NCBI GenBank assembly: GCA_029268085.1
Contig: JAJUHD010000013.1
Location: 1 to 25,260, forward strand
Source: Bacillota bacterium
GTDB taxonomy: Bacteria; Bacillota; Clostridia; Oscillospirales; Oscillospiraceae
DNA: 25,260 bases
Direction: 5' to 3'
In this document: positions 14,816-23,544 of the stretch, one piece after another
Layout of the letters: the number at the start of each line of letters is the position of its first letter
Numbering within the stretch: position 1 is the stretch's first letter
The notes under the pieces: generated by a model
What the model saw: only the letters and a program-made list of their open reading frames with translations
What the model was told of the DNA's origin: nothing
Databases searched by the model: none
Program-made: the position numbers and the translations under genes

Positions 14816-17153
14816 AAGCGAATTTGTAATACTGGATGGCGCAATGGGTACAATGCTACAGCGCTCCGGTCTTCCCGCGGGGATGCTGCCTGAGCTTTTC
14901 ACACTCGAGCACCCTGAAATCCTGGAAAACATCCACCGTCAATATATCAAAGCGGGCAGCCGAATTGCCTACGCCAATACCTTCAGCACTAACGCATACA
15001 AGCTCAAGGGCAGCGGCCATACGGTGGACGAGATTGTTTCAGCCTCAATATGCGCCGCTAAAAGAGCTGCGGAAGGCAAGGCCGTCGTTGCTCTCGATGT
15101 AGGGCCGATAGGCGAGATGCTTGAGCCTTCTGGTACGCTCACTTTTGAAAAGGCCTATGATTTATTCAAGGAAACGCTCACTGCGGGCGAAAAAGCAGGA
15201 GCAGATCTCATCGCCTTTGAAACTTTTACCGACCTTGCCGAACTGCGCATTGCGGTCCTTGCCGCGAAGGAGAACACTTCCCTTCCCGTTTTCACTACGA
15301 TGTCGTTCGAGGAAACCGGCCGCACCTTTACCGGCTGCCTTGCCGAGTCCTTCGCGGTAACGATGACGGCGCTGGGCGTCGACGCGCTCGGCGTAAACTG
15401 CTCCATGGGTCCGAAAAAGCTCATGCCAATCATCCGCCGCATCGGCGCTGTCTCTCCCCTGCCGCTCATCGTTAAAGCAAACGCAGGGCTTCCGGACGCG
15501 CGAGACGGGCATTACAATATCACTGCCTCGGAGTTTGCCTCCGAAATGGCGGAATGCGCCGAAGCCGGAGTCCAATTCATCGGAGGCTGCTGCGGCACAG
15601 ACCCCGAATTCATTATGGCTTTGCGCGAAATTATGAAAAACAAGAAGCGTGCGGACCGCGATATTTCCCGGAAAACACAGCTTTGCAGCATAACGAAGCT
15701 CGTCACGGTGGATGAGGTTCGCGTTATCGGCGAGCGCATCAATCCGACGGGAAAAAAACGTTTTCAGCAGGCTCTGCGCGAAAACGACTTCGACTACGTG
15801 CTTGCGCAGGGTGTGCAGCAGGCGGACGCGGGCGCGGATATACTCGACGTCAACGTCGGCGTACCCGGTCTCGACGAGGTTGCGCTCATGCGGCAGTGCG
15901 TTAAAGGACTGCAGGCTACTGTCGATCTTCCCTTGCAGATAGATTCGAACGATCCCTCGGCAATCGAGGCGGGACTCCGCGCCTTCTGCGGAAAGGCTAT
16001 CGTTAATTCAGTAAACGGAGAAGAGGACAGGCTCAAAAAAATTCTGCCGATTGTCAAAAAATACGGGGCGTCTGTCGTCGGGCTTACGATGGACGAGCGC
16101 GGTATTCCCGAAACCGCCGAAGAGCGTTTTGAGATCGCGGAGCGCATACTCAAAGCCTGCGAGAGTTATGGGATGTCTAAAAAAGACGTCTTTATCGACT
16201 GCCTGACCCTTACTGTTTCAGCTAACCAAAACTCAGCTTTTGAAACGCTAAAAGCCGTCCGTTTGGTCAAGGAAAGGCTCGGATTGCATACAGTTCTGGG
16301 CGTATCTAATATTTCCTTCGGCCTGCCGAACCGCGAGCTAATCAACAGCTCGTTTCTGACGCTCGCAATGGAAAACGGGCTCGACCTTCCGATAATGAAC
16401 CCGAATATCCCCGCAATGACGGATGCTGTCGCCGCCTTCAAGCTCCTCAAAGGCTTCGACGATGGCTGCCAGAGCTTTGTGGAACGTTTCGCGGATGTCA
16501 AAACCGCGCCCGCCGCTTCGTCCGCTGCCAGCGACATTTTTGAGGCTGTCGCAAAGGGACTGAGGGCCGAGGCAAGGTCTATAGCGCAGGATTTGCTTTC
16601 TTATAAAACGGAGCTTGAAATAATCAACGAACTGCTTATACCCGCGCTCGATGCGGTCGGCGAGCGGTACGAACGCGGCGAAATCTTCCTGCCCCAGCTC
16701 ATGCGCTCCGCCGACGCCGCATGCGAGGCATTCGAGGTACTCAAGGCGAGCATCTCAAAAAACGGCGGAAACTCGGTATCAAAGGGAAAAATAATTGTCG
16801 CAACCGTTAAAGGCGACATCCATGATATAGGAAAGAACATAGTCAAGACCATACTTGCAAATTACGGCTGGCAGATCATTGATCTGGGACGCGACGTTGC
16901 TCCGCAAGCGGTCGTTGATGCGGCCGTCCACGAAGATGTCCGTCTTGTGGGTCTCAGCGCGCTCATGACTACAACCCTCCCCGCCATGGCGGAGACCGTA
17001 AAGGCTCTGCGGAAAAGCGGCCACAACTGCAAGATCATGGTCGGCGGCGCGGTGCTCACAGAGGAATATGCGAAGGAAATCGGCGCGGATTACTATGCAA
17101 AGGACGCAAAGCGCGCCGTGGATATTGCGAAGGAAGTTCTCGGACAGGGGTGA
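14799..17153 (+). CDS. metH: Cobalamin-dependent methionine synthase lacking the reactivation domain
   Basis: Transfers the methyl group of 5-methyl-THF to homocysteine through protein-bound cobalamin to make methionine. The 784 residues hold four modules. The homocysteine-binding barrel (about 1-290) has zinc ligands C201 (GVNCS) and C264/C265 (GGCCGT). The pterin-binding barrel (about 305-560) starts at VRVIGERINPTG. The helical cap is at about 575-650. The cobalamin-binding fold (about 655-784) has the axial His H675 in DIHDIG. The fifth module of E. coli MetH, the AdoMet reactivation domain, is missing and is encoded by the preceding gene. The ATG at 14799 overlaps that gene and has GGGGTGA upstream. 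The YitJ-type gene follows after 4 bases. Confidence 0.97.
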   Translation: MEDLFKSEFVILDGAMGTMLQRSGLPAGMLPELFTLEHPEILENIHRQYIKAGSRIAYANTFSTNAYKLKGSGHTVDEIVSASICAAKRAAEGKAVVALDVGPIGEMLEPSGTLTFEKAYDLFKETLTAGEKAGADLIAFETFTDLAELRIAVLAAKENTSLPVFTTMSFEETGRTFTGCLAESFAVTMTALGVDALGVNCSMGPKKLMPIIRRIGAVSPLPLIVKANAGLPDARDGHYNITASEFASEMAECAEAGVQFIGGCCGTDPEFIMALREIMKNKKRADRDISRKTQLCSITKLVTVDEVRVIGERINPTGKKRFQQALRENDFDYVLAQGVQQADAGADILDVNVGVPGLDEVALMRQCVKGLQATVDLPLQIDSNDPSAIEAGLRAFCGKAIVNSVNGEEDRLKKILPIVKKYGASVVGLTMDERGIPETAEERFEIAERILKACESYGMSKKDVFIDCLTLTVSANQNSAFETLKAVRLVKERLGLHTVLGVSNISFGLPNRELINSSFLTLAMENGLDLPIMNPNIPAMTDAVAAFKLLKGFDDGCQSFVERFADVKTAPAASSAASDIFEAVAKGLRAEARSIAQDLLSYKTELEIINELLIPALDAVGERYERGEIFLPQLMRSADAACEAFEVLKASISKNGGNSVSKGKIIVATVKGDIHDIGKNIVKTILANYGWQIIDLGRDVAPQAVVDAAVHEDVRLVGLSALMTTTLPAMAETVKALRKSGHNCKIMVGGAVLTEEYAKEIGADYYAKDAKRAVDIAKEVLGQG

Positions 17154-17157
17154 CGAT

Positions 17158-18915
17158 GTGAAATTTCTTGAAAAACTGAAGCGCGGAACCATCCTGTTCG
17201 ACGGGGGTATGGGAAGCTACTACTCCGAAAAACACGGCCGTGACCCCGAATTCTGCGAGCTTGCGAATATCAGCCACCCTGACAGAATAGAAAGGATACA
17301 CCGAGAATACATCGATGCCGGCTGCGACGTTATTACGGCCAACACCTTCGGCGCGAACACCGTCGCGCTGGACAGTGCTTGGAAAGACGTCTCTACAATT
17401 ATCGAGCGGGGCTGGTATATTGCGCAGAAGGCGGCTGCTGGAACGGATGTTTCTGTTTTTGCGGATATAGGTCCTATACCGCATATCGAAAACGCCGATA
17501 ATAAAAGCGAATATCTGCGTATCGCAGACCGTTTTCTGGAACTTGGCGCCGAGAACTTTATTTTTGAAACCTTTTCCTCTTTTGAAAGCTTAAGCACAAC
17601 GGCAAAGCATATAAAAAACAGGAAGCCGGACGCTGTCATAATCTGCTCGTTCGCGGTCTCGCCTGACGGTTTCACCCGCGAGGGCGTTTCGCTCGCGAGG
17701 ATAGTCCAGGCCATGAGTGCGGATGAAAACGTCGATGTATTCGGGCTCAACTGCAGCTCCGGCCCTAATCATATGGTAAAGCTTATTAGAGAGATAAAAG
17801 CTCCCCCCAAGCCGCTGATCGCGATGCCTAATGCGGGCTATCCGACACTTGTTGGAAATCGCGTATTTTTTGAAAACAACTCCGGCTACTTCGCGCGAGG
17901 GCTCGTTGAACTTGCAGGTGCGGGCGCTTCAATAATCGGCGGCTGCTGCGGTTCGACGCCGGAGCATATATCAAAGACGCGCAGGCTTTTTGATGAAAAA
18001 GCCGGAATCGTTCGTGCTGCGGCTGCTCCGAAGCAGTCGGTCGAAATCGAGAAGGCCGAAAACAGGCTCTGGGCAAAGCTTGAGAGCGGGAAGAAGGTTT
18101 TCGCCGTCGAGCTTGACCCGCCCGCGAATTCCGATATCCGCGCGTTTATGGACGGAGCGCAGAAGCTCCGCGATGCGGGAGCGGACGCGATAACTATTGC
18201 CGACTGTCCCATTTCCCGAGCTCGTGCGGACAGCAGTATGCTTGCCTGTAAATTGAAGCGTGAGCTTGATATCGATCCCATTCCGCACATGACCTGCCGT
18301 GACCGCAATATAATCGCAACGAAGGCCCTCCTTCTCGGGCTTAATATCGAGGGCGTAAACAACGTCCTCGTCGTGACCGGCGACCCTGTTCCGACCGCCG
18401 AACGCGGCACGATCAAGAGCGTCTTTAACTTTAACTCCGTCGTGCTCGCGAGTTACATCCGAGATCTGGGCGAAGAATTCATCCGAGGGCCTTTCCGCGT
18501 TTTCGGAGCGCTTAACCTGAATGCTTTGAACTTTGAAAGCCAGCTTCGTCATGCTAAGGAAAAGCTCGAACACGGCGTGGATGCGTTCCTGACCCAGCCT
18601 GTGCACTCGCCCCGCGCGCTCGAAAACCTGAAACTGGCGCGGAGGGAGCTTTCGGGCAGGATACTCGGAGGAGTGATGCCCATTGTCTCGTACAGAAACG
18701 CCTGCTACATGAACAGTGAAATTGCGGGTATCAGCGTCAGCGACGAGATCATCCGGCGCTACGAGGGTCTTGATAAGGAACAGGCATCGCGGCTCGCCGT
18801 CTCGCTTACGACGGAGATTGCGCAGAGTATGGCTCCGTATGTTGACGGGTATTATATGATAACGCCATTTATGCGCACCGACCTCATATGCGAGATAATG
18901 AAAAACCTCAAATAG
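17158..18915 (+). CDS. yitJ: Homocysteine S-methyltransferase / methylenetetrahydrofolate reductase fusion (YitJ type)
   Basis: A 585-residue bifunctional protein. Residues 1 to about 290 form a homocysteine methyltransferase barrel with zinc-ligand cysteines C199 (GLNCS) and C263/C264 (GGCCGS). From about residue 310 a MetF-like flavin barrel follows, with E318 in VELDPP at the place of the catalytic Glu of MetF, then VLVVTGDP and the FDAFLTQP-like segment GVDAFLTQPVHS. The reductase half should make 5-methyl-THF for MetH next door. The N-terminal half may bind homocysteine or help transfer; its separate activity is inferred. The start is GTG at 17158, just after metH, with AGGGGTGA before it. 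An in-frame ATG at 17068 lies inside metH and would add 30 residues unlike the family. Length is close to B. subtilis YitJ (about 610). Confidence 0.94.
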   Translation: MKFLEKLKRGTILFDGGMGSYYSEKHGRDPEFCELANISHPDRIERIHREYIDAGCDVITANTFGANTVALDSAWKDVSTIIERGWYIAQKAAAGTDVSVFADIGPIPHIENADNKSEYLRIADRFLELGAENFIFETFSSFESLSTTAKHIKNRKPDAVIICSFAVSPDGFTREGVSLARIVQAMSADENVDVFGLNCSSGPNHMVKLIREIKAPPKPLIAMPNAGYPTLVGNRVFFENNSGYFARGLVELAGAGASIIGGCCGSTPEHISKTRRLFDEKAGIVRAAAAPKQSVEIEKAENRLWAKLESGKKVFAVELDPPANSDIRAFMDGAQKLRDAGADAITIADCPISRARADSSMLACKLKRELDIDPIPHMTCRDRNIIATKALLLGLNIEGVNNVLVVTGDPVPTAERGTIKSVFNFNSVVLASYIRDLGEEFIRGPFRVFGALNLNALNFESQLRHAKEKLEHGVDAFLTQPVHSPRALENLKLARRELSGRILGGVMPIVSYRNACYMNSEIAGISVSDEIIRRYEGLDKEQASRLAVSLTTEIAQSMAPYVDGYYMITPFMRTDLICEIMKNLK

Positions 18916-18954
18916 AAAAGGGGTATCTGAAAATCAGATACCCCTTTTCGTTTT
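18915..18954 (+). terminator. Terminator of the methionine operon, possibly bidirectional
   Basis: Perfect 16-base arms (18915-18930 and 18934-18949) enclose an AAA loop and are followed by GTTTT. The hairpin begins on the last base of the yitJ stop codon. On the minus strand it is followed by TATTTG, about 30 bases past the spoIVA stop, so it may end both convergent transcripts. Confidence 0.9.
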
Positions 18955-18979
18955 CCGGAAAACATTATCTGCGCCTTAT

Positions 18980-20458
18980 CTATAGAATTATGCAAATAAG
19001 CCCGCCTCTGCCTTCGTTTATTATTCTCTGCAGTGCGTTGCGGAGCTTAAGTCCAGTTTGCTCCGGCATCCGTTTGAGCTTTGCCGTCAGTCCTTCTCCC
19101 GCTATATCGTACATGGATTTTCCGAATATGTTTGATTCCCATATTCTCGTCGCGTCGCCCTCAAAATTCTGCAGCAGGAAGCCCAGTATTTCCTCCGAGG
19201 CGTGCTCGCCGCCCACGGCCGGCGAAACCTCCGTTTCGACCTTGGTCATCAACATATGTATCGCGGGCGCACCGGCTCGCAGAACGACTTTATACCTGCC
19301 GCCCTGCCTGACGATTTCGGGCTCCTGCAGCACCATTTCGTCTACTGAAGGCATAACGACGCCGTAACCCTTTTCGCGGACGTCCTTTAAGGCCGCCGCG
19401 ACCTTGTCATATTCCAGCTTAGTTTTTGAAAGCTCACAAAGCAGAGCTATCAGGTCGCCGTCGTTTTTGATGGCAAGCCCGCTCTCTTCGCTCAGAGTGC
19501 GATAGTAAAGCTCCCTTGGCAGCTCGATTCGCAACGTAAAGCAGCCTTTTCCCATGAGCATATCGCTGATACGCGCGTCGGATACGTTTTCCACATTTTT
19601 AAGTCTTTGTGCGAGAACCTGCGCATCCTTCAGCTTCTTTACCTCCGATGAGGCTTCATGTATCTCTCGGTAAAGCGCCTGTTTTATGGCGTGACCGTCG
19701 GGGAGCGCCTCTACCCACTCGGGAAGATACACATAATATTCCTCCGTCCCGAATTCACACAGCACTTGGTTAAGTATCCTTTCGACGTCGTCTTCTCTCA
19801 GTGTCAGGCAGTTGACGCAGGAGCAGGCAACCTTATATTTTTCCGCCAGCTCGCTTCTGAGTCTCTGTGCCATCTCGGAGTTTGGTTCGGCAGAGTTCAG
19901 CAGAAGCAGAAACGGCTTGCCGATTTCCTTCAGCTCCGCAATGACCTTCTCCTCCGCCGCGACATAGTTTTCACGGGGAATACCGCAGATCGTGCCGTCC
20001 GTTGTGATTACGAGGCCTATCGTCGAATGGTCTCGTATGACCCTGCGCGTACCCTCCTCAGCGGCCTCGGTCATGCTGATCTCATGATCAAACCACGGAG
20101 TCGTAACCATACGCTCCTCGCCGTCCTCAGTAAGCCCCGCCGCGCCGGGCACCATGTAGCCGACGCAGTCTATAAGGCGCACGGAGAGCGTCGTGTCATC
20201 GCCGATGCCGATCTGTACAGCATCCTCCGGCACAAACTTCGGTTCCGCAGTCATAACGGTTTTACCCGAACCGGACTGGGGCAGTTCGTCCCTTGCACGT
20301 TCCTTGAGATAGATGTTGTCTATGTTGGGTATCACTACCGTTTCCATGAACCGTTTGATAAATGTCGATTTACCCGTCCTTACGGGACCAACCACACCAA
20401 CATATATGTCTCCGCCGGTACGCAGCGCGATATCCTCATATATTCTGCTGTCAGTCAT
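18980..20458 (-). CDS. spoIVA: Stage IV sporulation protein A (spore coat basement ATPase)
   Basis: The morphogenetic ATPase that polymerises on the outer forespore membrane and forms the base of the spore coat. The 492-residue length equals that of the B. subtilis protein. The Walker A motif is GPVRTGKST with K30, the same position as the essential Lys of B. subtilis SpoIVA. The GTPase-like domain continues with VRLIDCVGYMVPGA and PFLLLLNS. The C-terminal half ends in the hydrophobic GLICIIL tail that is conserved in the family. I chose the ATG at 20456-20458; an ATG 15 bases earlier would put the GGAGGG ribosome binding site (20466-20471) inside the gene. It is monocistronic behind a predicted sigma-E promoter. 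Confidence 0.97.
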   Translation of the reverse strand: MTDSRIYEDIALRTGGDIYVGVVGPVRTGKSTFIKRFMETVVIPNIDNIYLKERARDELPQSGSGKTVMTAEPKFVPEDAVQIGIGDDTTLSVRLIDCVGYMVPGAAGLTEDGEERMVTTPWFDHEISMTEAAEEGTRRVIRDHSTIGLVITTDGTICGIPRENYVAAEEKVIAELKEIGKPFLLLLNSAEPNSEMAQRLRSELAEKYKVACSCVNCLTLREDDVERILNQVLCEFGTEEYYVYLPEWVEALPDGHAIKQALYREIHEASSEVKKLKDAQVLAQRLKNVENVSDARISDMLMGKGCFTLRIELPRELYYRTLSEESGLAIKNDGDLIALLCELSKTKLEYDKVAAALKDVREKGYGVVMPSVDEMVLQEPEIVRQGGRYKVVLRAGAPAIHMLMTKVETEVSPAVGGEHASEEILGFLLQNFEGDATRIWESNIFGKSMYDIAGEGLTAKLKRMPEQTGLKLRNALQRIINEGRGGLICIIL

Positions 20459-20489
20459 GCATATTCCCTCCATGAATATTGATTAGTAA

Positions 20490-20518
20490 TATTTATGGGG
20501 ATAAGCTCATTTTTATTC
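20490..20518 (-). promoter_or_regulatory. Predicted sigma-E promoter of spoIVA
   Basis: On the minus strand GAATAAA (20512-20518) matches the first five positions of the sigma-E -35 (KMATATT). CATAAATA (20490-20497), 14 bases on, resembles the -10 CATACAMT. The predicted start is about 25 bases before the SpoIVA ATG. spoIVA is transcribed by sigma-E in B. subtilis. Confidence 0.55.
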
Positions 20519-20550
20519 TGACTATGGATGTCAAACTCACGCCAAAGCGG

Positions 20551-20590
20551 AAAAAACTTTGTTCCGGACTTTCAAAAGAAAGTCCGGAAC
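20551..20590 (-). terminator. Terminator of the ABC transporter/peptidase operon
   Basis: Perfect 13-base arms GTTCCGGACTTTC (20561-20573) and GAAAGTCCGGAAC (20578-20590) flank an AAAA loop. On the minus strand they are followed by AAAGTTTTTT. It lies just past the stop of the second permease gene. Confidence 0.9.
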
Positions 20591-20606
20591 GCTTGTATTA
20601 TAATAT

Positions 20607-21332
20607 TTAGTCTTTACTGCTCTGCAATCTCGCAGACTTAAGCGATACGATCGTCAGGATAAGCCCGAGTATGAGGAATACGGCTCGGCCCGTAATAAAG
20701 GAAGGCAAAAAGCTGAACTCCTGCGTTCCTTCGCGCAAAATTTCTGTTACAGATCCGCCTGTAAGGTCTATCCATGACGGCAGCCCTATATGGAATACAC
20801 TGGTGACTAGCACGGCTGCAAGCATTATGTAAACCAATATCGGCTTTTTTCCTCCAAAATACGTCGCGGTTCCAAAAAGCAATATTGACGGCGGCAGAAG
20901 AAGCATAAAGCCTGTCCGGATAAGCGGTCCGAAAGAAGTATAATCAAAAACCAGCCCGTAAAAAGCCAGACACACCGCGACAGACAGTATAACAGGAATA
21001 AAGTAGGCACATGCAATCGTTCCAAAACGCAGAAGCCTGAAGCTACGGATAGGCATGGGTGCCGCATTAATGATGGCCTCGGCTCCTCGTTCCGACGCTT
21101 TAAACTGCCTTGCGCACAGAACGAGCAGAAGCACGAAGAGAAAAGGAGCTAGAGATGTGCAATAGGTGCTGAAGGTCCACTGAGAGAAGGGTGCGGTATA
21201 GTTTGTTCCGAATATCACCATGCTGCGGAGCAGAGACACGCTGTAAGCAAGCGCCGCAATAAGAAGCAGCAGGTATTCTTTTGAGAAAAGAATCCTTTTA
21301 AACTCATATTTAAAGATTGTGCCTTTACGCAA
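20607..21332 (-). CDS. ABC-2-type transporter permease
   Basis: A 241-residue integral membrane protein with about six hydrophobic segments. They include LLLLIAALAYSVSLLRSMVIFG, LAPFLFVLLLVLCARQF, FIPVILSVAVCLAFYGLVF, TGFMLLLPPSILLFGTATYFGG, ILVYIMLAAVLVTSVFH and VFLILGLILTIVSL. The N-terminus (FKYEFKRILFSKEYLLLL) and the RGAEAIINAAPMPIRSF loop after helix 2 are usual for ABC-2 permeases. It probably forms a heterodimeric channel with the permease half of the neighbouring fusion protein and is driven by the ATPase encoded two genes upstream. The start is TTG (21330-21332) after AGGAGG, overlapping the previous gene by 8 bases. The transported substrate is unknown. Confidence 0.85.
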   Translation of the reverse strand: MRKGTIFKYEFKRILFSKEYLLLLIAALAYSVSLLRSMVIFGTNYTAPFSQWTFSTYCTSLAPFLFVLLLVLCARQFKASERGAEAIINAAPMPIRSFRLLRFGTIACAYFIPVILSVAVCLAFYGLVFDYTSFGPLIRTGFMLLLPPSILLFGTATYFGGKKPILVYIMLAAVLVTSVFHIGLPSWIDLTGGSVTEILREGTQEFSFLPSFITGRAVFLILGLILTIVSLKSARLQSSKD

Positions 21333-23544
21333 GCTCCAACGCCTCCTTTTTAAGTCCGGTAACAGCTAAAAAGTCTTCGTACATGATCGGCTGTCCCAAA
21401 TGAGTCATATATAATTCCGATAGCTTTTTTTGAAAAGCGTCGGGTCCGCCGAGAGTCTCCTCGCCTTTGAGCAGCATGAGCGGCATGATATCGTAAAGGC
21501 GGATACTAGCGAACGAAGCCATTATGTTCGAAGCATCATCTGCGGAAAGCTTTGCAAGGTATTCGGGATGCTGAATATAGAAGGCGTTTTTGTATGTCTC
21601 CCAGTTTTGCTGCCATTCTTTCAAATAGTGCGCATTTGCATATTCCTTGCCAAAATACTCCTTCATAAAGCAGTAAGTGCTATAACACGTAATTCCCTCC
21701 GCGGACCAACTCGAAGCGCCGTCCTGCATCGGCATGGTGGCAAGACCCCACCACTGGTGGGCTATCTCGTGTACAAGAACGTCTATGCCGCTTCCGGAAT
21801 CCGGAGAGATAGCTTCCTCAGGAAGATAGCCCTCTGCGTCAAAGTTTGTCTCATCCATGGCGCTCATGTTCCCCGAGGCAAAGCCGCCGCTGAAATAAGA
21901 AGGCAGCTCCAGCATGGTAAGGCTTTTGTCGTATATCAGCGGACCATAGGTTTCTGTGAAATAATCTATTGCGGCCTTAATCAAATTCACGGCATCCATG
22001 TCAGTTACAGACTTGTCGTGCTTTGCAAAATACTTCAGCTCTATGTCCAGACCGCCCGCCTCAAAGGTCTTTGTCATATAATTAGCGGCATAGACGCTTG
22101 CGCCTTGCTTGCCCGCGATTCCTGTGTATATCCACCTGGTCTTTCCGTCAACCGTCTCGCCTTTAACAGCTTTTCCCCTTGAAAACACAGGCTCAAGGCT
22201 TTCATCTAAAGAAAGCACACCGGATAAACATCCCTCTTCGGACACAATGATATCAAAGCCCGGAGAAACCCCGTCATTCGGAAGCCAGACATACCCGTCG
22301 GCAATACCGTATTGGGCTCGTTGGCTAATCGTATTATCGTTCAGCATACGTCCGGAATATGTGATTTCGATCTCATATTCCGCAAAGGCCGGAAGCTCAA
22401 TGCTCCAGTTAGCTGTACTGAGCTCTCCGGTTTCGCCTCGGGTTGCCTTGCTCTCCGTACCGTTCACCAGAACGCTGTCAATATTGATCCCCGTGTTTGT
22501 TGTGACAGGCAGCGTCTGGGCTTCCTCGGTCATGTTCTTAAGTTTGCATTTTACAATTCCGGAAACAGTGCGGCTATTGACGTCAATATTAAGGTCGAAC
22601 TGCTTGTCAATAAGCGCCAAATCGGGATTTCCAACCTCAGGCTTTCCGCTGAACGACGTGGCAATTCCTGTACCGGAATTCATCATCCCGCTGAAATCAA
22701 CGGGCTTGCTGTCATCAAAAATCGGCTCAAAAGCATAGCTCACTCCCGAAAGCGAAAGGGCGGCAACGAGCAGAACGGGAATCCAGACTCGGCGGCAATT
22801 TACAAAAAGCGAGCCGAACAGCCCGCAGCCGTAGCGTCTGAACGCGCAAAGCCCGATCGTCCATAAGCTCAGCGATACAAGCAGGCAGAACAGGCGGTTC
22901 CACAGGAGCATATCTATTTGAAACTGGTTTGTAATAAGGTCGGAAAAGTTAGTCGCTGATGTCTGTACCCAGTAGAAAAGATAACTGGGGTTAAGGTCAT
23001 ACATGCCTTCAAGCAGCTTCGAGAGCAGCATCAGCCCCGCCATTATAATAAACGCCGCCTCGATGCGCCTTGTCAGCATATATAATCCGGCTGACAGCAG
23101 CACGGATAAAATCAGCGCGCCGAGAAATATCAGGTACCAGGCAGTTATAAATGTAGCCGGCTGAAAATAATCGCCCGTCTTTGCGATTCCAAACGGAAGC
23201 GCGAACAGAGAGACCGCAAACGTTGTGATGATCGCAATGCAAATGAGCGCCAGCGTTTTGCGTATCTGATGGCTAATCGGATCCGTACTCGTCAGTACTA
23301 TGACGTCCGTATTGTTTTTGAAATCCCTGTGGAACTGTACGAGAGAGAGCAGTATAAAGAACAGGGAGCCCAGAAACGAGCTGTTTTTGGCAGCCTGTAT
23401 GATAAACGCATCGGAAGCGGTCCTTCCCCCTGAGTTAAGGCTGAACCATACAACCCCCGCGACTGTCAGGGCCAAGAAAATCTGTGTCAGGCGTTCGCTC
23501 AGCATTCTTCGCACTTCGCGTGACAATTTTGCTGCAGCGCTCAA
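21325..23544 (-). CDS. ABC permease fused to an extracytoplasmic M1-like zinc peptidase domain
   Basis: A 739-residue fusion. The first 260 residues hold about six or seven membrane helices of an ABC-2 permease. After a final helix (VWIPVLLVAALSLSGVSYAF) the rest is a large outside domain of M1 aminopeptidase type. It has a beta-sandwich region from about residue 285 and a catalytic part with HEIAH (H592, E593, H596), a third zinc ligand E616 in SWSAEG, and a likely catalytic Tyr Y684 in RLYDIMP. The exopeptidase GxMEN motif reads GNMSA (558-562), so the Glu that holds the substrate amino end is absent. Spacing from H596 to E616 is 19 residues instead of the usual 18. The TTG start (23542-23544) overlaps the ATPase stop as TTGA, behind GGGAGGG. 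Whether it processes the transported substrate is inference. Confidence 0.88.
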   Translation of the reverse strand: MSAAAKLSREVRRMLSERLTQIFLALTVAGVVWFSLNSGGRTASDAFIIQAAKNSSFLGSLFFILLSLVQFHRDFKNNTDVIVLTSTDPISHQIRKTLALICIAIITTFAVSLFALPFGIAKTGDYFQPATFITAWYLIFLGALILSVLLSAGLYMLTRRIEAAFIIMAGLMLLSKLLEGMYDLNPSYLFYWVQTSATNFSDLITNQFQIDMLLWNRLFCLLVSLSLWTIGLCAFRRYGCGLFGSLFVNCRRVWIPVLLVAALSLSGVSYAFEPIFDDSKPVDFSGMMNSGTGIATSFSGKPEVGNPDLALIDKQFDLNIDVNSRTVSGIVKCKLKNMTEEAQTLPVTTNTGINIDSVLVNGTESKATRGETGELSTANWSIELPAFAEYEIEITYSGRMLNDNTISQRAQYGIADGYVWLPNDGVSPGFDIIVSEEGCLSGVLSLDESLEPVFSRGKAVKGETVDGKTRWIYTGIAGKQGASVYAANYMTKTFEAGGLDIELKYFAKHDKSVTDMDAVNLIKAAIDYFTETYGPLIYDKSLTMLELPSYFSGGFASGNMSAMDETNFDAEGYLPEEAISPDSGSGIDVLVHEIAHQWWGLATMPMQDGASSWSAEGITCYSTYCFMKEYFGKEYANAHYLKEWQQNWETYKNAFYIQHPEYLAKLSADDASNIMASFASIRLYDIMPLMLLKGEETLGGPDAFQKKLSELYMTHLGQPIMYEDFLAVTGLKKEALELA

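Noticed and set aside
17068..17157. Upstream ATG that would lengthen the YitJ-type protein by 30 residues
   Set aside because: The added residues lie inside metH in another frame and are unlike the family N-terminus. The GTG at 17158 directly precedes the conserved barrel and has a ribosome binding site.
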